A DNA stretch of 64,000 nt, taken from Glandiceps talaboti. Lineage: Eukaryota > Hemichordata > Enteropneusta > Spengelidae. Under the pieces are notes generated by a model. The model saw only the letters and a list, made by a program, of their open reading frames with translations, made no database searches and was not told the origin of the DNA. Numbering within the stretch: position 1 is the stretch's first letter; every line of letters starts with the position of its first letter. Positions 59,460-64,000 of this stretch are shown in pieces. The translations under genes were made by a program, and so were the position numbers. Where the stretch lies: positions 20,147,626 to 20,211,625 of the forward strand of contig NC_135562.1 of NCBI RefSeq assembly GCF_964340395.1. The letters run 5' to 3'.

Positions 59460-61560
59460 CTAACGTTTACGTTTCCTTTGCCCTGTAGTTACCTTACATG
59501 AATTGCACACATATTTGCCCCTTGGTACGACATCAATTTTAGCACAGAATTGATGCAACCAATTTTTGCACCTCCCTTCACACTGTATCCATGCAATGGG
59601 GCTTATTTCAGGTGTATTTTCTATGATGCAGCTATCTCCCAAATCACAAGGGGCTGGTTTCATCAATTTGCTGGTAAAGACAAATATATTTTTCTTTGTC
59701 CCACCCAACCCCATGATGGCACTTTGATCGATTGAAAATAGGGATGCTCCAGCAGTGGCAAAAGATGGTGGTGCATCAATTTTAGAGATTGTGTCTGTTG
59801 ATGGGTTTAATAAAAACAGAGAATGACTTGGTTTTGGAGGGGAAACACATGACTCTACCAATTCCTCACTTTGAAAATAACCCCCCAAAACTAATACATG
59901 ATCATAAAGATTCATTACATTCAAGGGCTGCATGCATTGATACATAGTACTGAATTGAACTGGATAAAGATACTAATCTAAGAGTACATTCCTGGTGTTC
60001 GTCAACAGTGAGAAGTGTTATATTGTTAATTTGGTGTCTTTATAAGGCCGACCTTCCTTGAAAGCAAGTCCTCCTACATAGCAAATGGTTGTTGAATTTG
60101 GCAGGTAGGTTGCTGAATGAAAAGCTCTTGGCTCTATTTGGGGGACATTAAGCTTTTTCCATGTCAGTGTGTCAGTATTTAACAAATAAAAATGTCCATC
60201 CCGCGTCTCCTGTCTATAGCTAGGTATTCTGGCAAACCTAGCTGGCATCTCAGCCCCACCAAACAATACAGCGTTTTGCCCTTGAATTGGTGTCAGAGTA
60301 AATCCGCAGCGTCTAGTAGGGATAGTTCCATTCTGGATGTTTTCTTGGGGAAGGTGGTGAGTGTTGGGGTCTGTCGGATCTTTGAAAAGTTTTGAAGTAG
60401 CTGTTTTACCGTGGATGTTAACTCTGAATGCCTCGTTGGTACAGGATAAATCATTTAAGTTGTAGCCTCCCCATACAAGTAGCACTGTATTTTCCTGTTG
60501 CTGACTAATGTTCAGCATTTGTCCAGCATGTAAAGGTGTTAACACTGCTCCCTTCATTGCCATGCTTTTTACCTCTGTCAATTCTATATCTGTATCCTCG
60601 ACAGAAAAAGAAAATACAAACATCTGGTTGGACAATGCCCAGGTTGTTTCCTCTTTCCATCTTCCACCTCCTAAGGTGTATAATGATATTGAACCATCAT
60701 CTGAATAAAATGTAAATAATAAATAATTAAATAAAAACATAAATAAATAAATAAATAAAACAATATTTTTACACACACACACACAAAAAAAAAAAATTAT
60801 TTGACCAGGAAATTACTATACAAACAACCCCATGGAGATGAAGAAAGTTAAGAAATTAAGAAGCTTTGCATATAATTTCTTGCATGCTACATAGACTTTT
60901 GAAAAAAAAAACTTTGTTTGACCTGGAAATTACTATACAAACAATCCCATGGGGATGGAGAAAGGTGTTAAGATATTTAAGAAGCTTTGCATGTAATTTC
61001 TTGCATGCTACATAGACTTTTGAAGAAGAAAAACATCAACTTTATTTGAACTGGCAGCCATTTTGTTTGCGAATTTTCCATGTCCAAAGCCATAACTCAG
61101 ACATGCTTGAACAGATCTCATTCAAAGTTGGTATTAGGACAGTGTTCTATGACATACATGTGCATATCCATTTTCATCGTGATACGATCCCCCATACCCG
61201 ACCCATCCTTTATTGTTGTAGGCATGTTCCATGTCCAACAAGCAGACACAACATATCTAAGTCTGTTTGATTTAGGTTCACAAGTGCTGTTGCGTGATCA
61301 GAGTAGTGATGATTCCTTAAAACCCAATCATAGCGGGATCTATGTCATTCTCAAATGACTTGTTTCTCTTTAAAGTACAAAATAGTTTAGTAAGAAAGTA
61401 TTCATGAAAGCATTTACAACATTCATAAGACAACATGAATGTGGAGAGGCAAAAATATTATTTTTTCTTAACTCTTACCAAACTTTAAGATGCCCTGAAC
61501 GATATCCCTCCTGACCTCTGCAATGTCTATTTTTCCATATTTGTATTTTCCAAATTGTTC
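59460..61560 (-). CDS. RAG2L: RAG2-like protein: six kelch motifs plus PHD finger, two in-frame stops
   Basis: The main exon starts at 60700 (acceptor ACATTTTATTCAG) and ends at TAG 59460. It holds six kelch GG motifs: LGGGRW, VWGGYN, LFGGAE, YVGGLA, VLGGYF and GLGGTK. A C4HC3 PHD finger follows (about 59490-59650; ligands in APCDLGDSC, IQCEGRC, WLHQFC and YVCNSC) and a basic tail. No acidic hinge separates propeller and PHD. An upstream 82-bp exon (61560-61479; EQFGKYKYGKIDIAEVRRDI then VQGILKF) joins in phase at a GTAAGA donor to give ILKF-DDGSISLYTLGGGRW, aligning with the RAG2 N-terminus. A TAA near 60017 and a TAG near 59978, in the same frame, interrupt blade 4-5. A 93-bp intron (60052-59960) could remove both but would also delete conserved sequence. 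Confidence 0.87.
60770..61035. repeat. Tandem duplication of about 115 bp in the RAG2L intron
   Basis: Two consecutive units share GGAAATTACTATACAAACAA, AAGAAGCTTTGCAT and TAATTTCTTGCATGCTACAT. They start at about 60805 and 60918. A (CA)n tract lies at 60770-60783. Confidence 0.85.
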
Positions 61561-62572
61561 CTAACATTCTGCAAACGATATTGAATAGAAAATAACATCA
61601 TAGCTTAGTAGGGTATCATATTCTTATTTTCAACATCCCCCCACTCACTAGGTGAAAAAAACGTTATTTTGTAAGAGCGTGAATTACAGACTCATCTGGT
61701 AGGATTCATATAAATGAACCTGATGGTAGAAGTTGATGATGTCCCTTAATTGTGTTGTTTTGAGCTAGAAAATAATGTAGTTCATTTTTAAAAATCTGTG
61801 CCAAAAGAAACATGCAATTTTAATGGGCAACTTTAACTGGTCCAGAGGGGTTTGACATGTCTCCAGTGATGTCCAATTTTGTTTCAATCAGTCGTTTCTA
61901 TTCTAAAATGTGTATTTTGACAAAAGTAAAATCATTTTCTGAATGTTTGAAACTTTGATAAAAAACTGACAAACTGATGTTACCATATCATTTTACAATG
62001 AACAGCACACTGACAGTTTGGTTGGTTGGTTGGTTGGTTGGTCAGATTTTAACTGAGTACCTTAATGATGGATTGACTAGTTGAATGATTGCTTGATTAA
62101 TTTAATGATGGATGGATTGATTGATTAATTTAATGATGGATTGATTGATTGATTGATTAATTAATTTAATGATGGATTGATTGATTGATTGATTAATTTA
62201 ATGATGGATTGATTGCTTGATTAATTTAATGATGGATTGATAGATTGATTGACTAATTGAATGATTGGTTGATTGACATCAGAACACGGCTACCATCTGC
62301 AGGCTGCAATGTCTTCATAAGACACTTCATGGAGCTGGAATACAAAAGGAAATGATAAATATAAATTAACACTATTGTGGAAATGGTTGCAAAGATCACC
62401 TAAATCTTGTACTGGGAATCAAAGTGTATAATTTCTAAAATAGAACCAAGGTAAAATTACTTGTGTATAATGTGGTAAATGATACTAGTGAGTGATGGTG
62501 TTGCCTCTGTGTTTAAATCTAATCATTCAAATCAAAGTCTCAAAACATGAAACCTTGGAAAATGAAACTTAC
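61561..62572. repeat. Intron-like stretch with GGTT and GATT minisatellite
   Basis: About 62018-62042 is (GGTT)n. About 62060-62275 is an array of GATTGATTGATTAATTTAAT followed by GATG, in variable units. No coding sequence seen. Confidence 0.8.
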
Positions 62573-62698
62573 ATTCTTGTTGGGAGCAGTAGAGGGTTTC
62601 CCCCCGGGGTATTTTCCCCTGATGACAGCCAGGACGGTGTCTGGCCACACCAACATCACTTTTCTTCCTTGGCCATCAAGACCTCTCTTGTTGTAGTT
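62573..62698 (-). CDS. Candidate exon upstream of RAG2L (42 codons, phase 0)
   Basis: Acceptor TTATTTTTTGCAG and donor AAT/GTAAGT are both strong. The 126-bp exon is fully open: NYNKRGLDGQGRKVMLVWPD, then TVLAVIRGKYPGGKPSTAPN. It ends in phase 0, and the RAG2L exon at 61560 starts in phase 0, so the two can be spliced. No family recognised. It is either an N-terminal extension of RAG2L or an exon of a host gene into which the element inserted. Confidence 0.5.
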
Positions 62699-62928
62699 CT
62701 GCAAAAAATAAAGTACACGAGCATAAATATAACTTACTTTTCAACAAAACATAAGAAAAATGATGTTTGCACTGAAAAAAGATATCTCTCTGTGGCTTAC
62801 TAAACGTCTTTATCACCAATAATATGAATGGAAAGTGAGAATGAATATTTGTAATACATACCACACTCTAGATGATAGTGTGACTTCAGTAATACAAGAA
62901 TTGAAATTTACCGTTGACTGATATTTAC

Positions 62929-63060
62929 TCAGACACATGGAATATCGCGGTTAATTTGTTGTATAATTTCGCCCTGTTGAATTTTGGGTTTTCCAACCCT
63001 GCCCCATAATCAGTGGGATATCTCTCGAGTACGTTCATGAACCGCTCCGGTACAGCCAAA
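62929..63060 (-). CDS. Candidate exon further upstream of RAG2L
   Basis: Acceptor TTGATTTCAG and donor TGA/GTAAAT. Reads LAVPERFMNVLERYPTDYGA, then GLENPKFNRAKLYNKLTAIF. It ends in phase 2. A join to the next exon is possible only by using a second AG 14 bases into it, so the link is uncertain. An ATG (FMNVLERY) could be a start. Unrecognised. Confidence 0.42.
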
Positions 63061-64000
63061 CTGAAATCAATAAGAGAACAGCATGAAAATGAGGTTGATA
63101 TCAAATATCATCTTGTATAGTGACAATTTTCTATCCGATAATTACTAACAATTAGGTGTTCGTAATCGATGGAGTTACGGCGTGCCATTTTTGTAACCAT
63201 GAAATTGATGGCGCGAGGACCCTAAACTTTCTGGTGCGACGTTGACGCGACTGAATGATTCAACGATGTAAAGACAAGTTATTCTGAACTTTCAAACAAT
63301 GAAAATATTGTATTTTGTTTATTACTTGGCTAACTAATATTCACCTAGTAGACGATCTTGTTTCAAATTCAATGTCAAGGGAAATCATTTGTCACTCATA
63401 ACCACGTGTACGAATGTTTACGTTACACATCGCAGTAGCATTCGGCCCATTTGCTATCGTCATGACATTCTGAGTTTCTCTACGCTTAATGACAAACTAA
63501 TTATGAACTTTGAGGACATATTTCAAAGCAGAACTCACCCTCTTGTTGTAAATTCCGATCTTAATTTGATCACGGATTTGTAGTACTGATCGCCATCGGC
63601 GGAGTAAGAACAGCAGGCCATGCTTCTCCCTTTACGTCAAATCATGGAATGACTTGTCACGAGGAAAGTTCTTCGTGTCGCGTGATCATCATTCACGTGT
63701 CATGTCTAAATTTGGCAATCTCACTGCAGGAGACCGGACCTTTTCGCCGGAAGCTTTTGCAAAATTCAACAAACCATGTTTGAGAGCAACTTGTCACCAT
63801 GTATACTTTTACTAAAACTTGGGATTTGGGTGGGGAGGTTTTCTTGCTTGATTACTTCGATACATTAGATTCTCCACTACATGCAACTTTGTTATGTGTG
63901 GCCAGTCATTATATCTAGTCACACTCGTCAGGTGGGTGAAACAAATTTGTAGTGTGTTGCAATGTGAAGTTTATATATAATCATGGATGTCATCAAGAAA
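63061..64000. other. Right edge, possible promoter-like CpG-richer DNA
   Basis: 63165-63260 is richer in CG dinucleotides and contains a minus-strand ATG frame MARRNSIDYEHLI followed by a weak donor. This may be a first exon, though its phase does not fit the exon at 63060. Nothing else is supported to the window end. Confidence 0.3.

Larger units (their letters stand above)
57196..61560. mobile_element. RAG-like (ProtoRAG-type) transposon carrying RAG1L and RAG2L
   Basis: RAG1-like (plus) and RAG2-like (minus) genes converge with 310 bp between stops. This is the tail-to-tail layout described for amphioxus ProtoRAG and other invertebrate RAG transposons. Poly(A) words for each strand (AATAAA at 59184, and its complement TTTATT at 59232) lie in the gap. 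The given limits are those of recognised coding sequence, not element ends. Candidate exons to 63060 may belong to it. I found no RSS-like terminal repeats or 5-bp target duplication by eye. Whether this is a transposon copy or a domesticated or fossil gene pair is open. Confidence 0.82.

Noticed and set aside
62868-62884. CACACTCTAGATGATAGTGTG inverted pair as a terminal repeat of the RAG transposon
   Set aside because: It is a local small palindrome lying between two candidate exons, with no counterpart on the other side.
63112-63126. GTATAGTG read as a possible RSS-like heptamer (CACTATA on the minus strand) marking the right end of the RAG element
   Set aside because: No matching inward CACTATA-type end or 5-bp target duplication was found left of RAG1L. 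A seven-base match occurs by chance many times in 64 kb.
1-64000. tRNA, rRNA, CRISPR arrays or bacterial operons
   Set aside because: No cloverleaf with A/B boxes, no ribosomal RNA sequence and no regularly spaced repeat array was recognised. The gene structure is eukaryotic.

Overview
The window looks like nuclear DNA from an invertebrate animal. It is AT-rich and gene-poor, with short exons bounded by GT/AG splice signals, many microsatellites, and a dense layer of old DNA transposons and LINE fragments. Nothing bacterial or organellar is visible. A marine deuterostome such as a hemichordate or echinoderm is my best guess, because the RAG2-like protein here carries a PHD finger. That is inference; other RAG-bearing invertebrates cannot be excluded.

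The most important content is at 57.2-61.6 kb: a RAG1-like gene (+ strand) and a RAG2-like gene (- strand) placed tail to tail about 310 bp apart, the layout of a ProtoRAG-type transposon. The RAG1-like protein keeps all three catalytic acids, the zinc ligands and a C-terminal CX2CX3GHX4C tail. It has methionine where jawed-vertebrate RAG1 has Arg848. The RAG2-like protein has six kelch GG motifs and a C4HC3 PHD finger, with no acidic hinge. It continues into an upstream, phase-matched exon and perhaps into two more. The copy has defects: a probable +1 slip in a T11 run of RAG1L, two in-frame stops in RAG2L, and a left side that abuts a TatD-like exon. No terminal repeats were found.

Region by region. 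0-12 kb is a transposon graveyard: a FLYWCH/MULE transposase, a piggyBac gene split by another element at its first catalytic Asp, an internally deleted hAT-like element, a DnaQ-like exonuclease exon, a tyrosine-recombinase-like gene and a herpesvirus-C76-like cysteine protease relic. 12.9-20.3 kb has a SET-domain fragment and a multi-exon minus-strand gene of unknown function, whose first exon is cut by a near-perfect 110-bp foldback. 22.6-31 kb is a tandemly duplicated cyclin-like gene. Both copies are broken, and the upstream copy is invaded by a chimera of two LINEs. 31-44 kb holds an LRR exon, a broken BEN-domain gene, several hairpin MITEs and a cluster of LINE 3' ends. 44-55 kb holds a C2H2-containing orphan transposon-like gene, a three-exon gene of unknown function, an OB-fold gene and a strand-skewed G/T-rich tract. 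55-64 kb holds a second tyrosine-recombinase copy, a more GC-rich block with the TatD exon, the RAG pair, and candidate upstream exons.

RAG1L and RAG2L form one recombinase system. Most of the rest are unrelated mobile-element relics in various states of decay. All calls come from reading the sequence. No alignment, splice prediction or database search was run, and family names rest on motif recognition.
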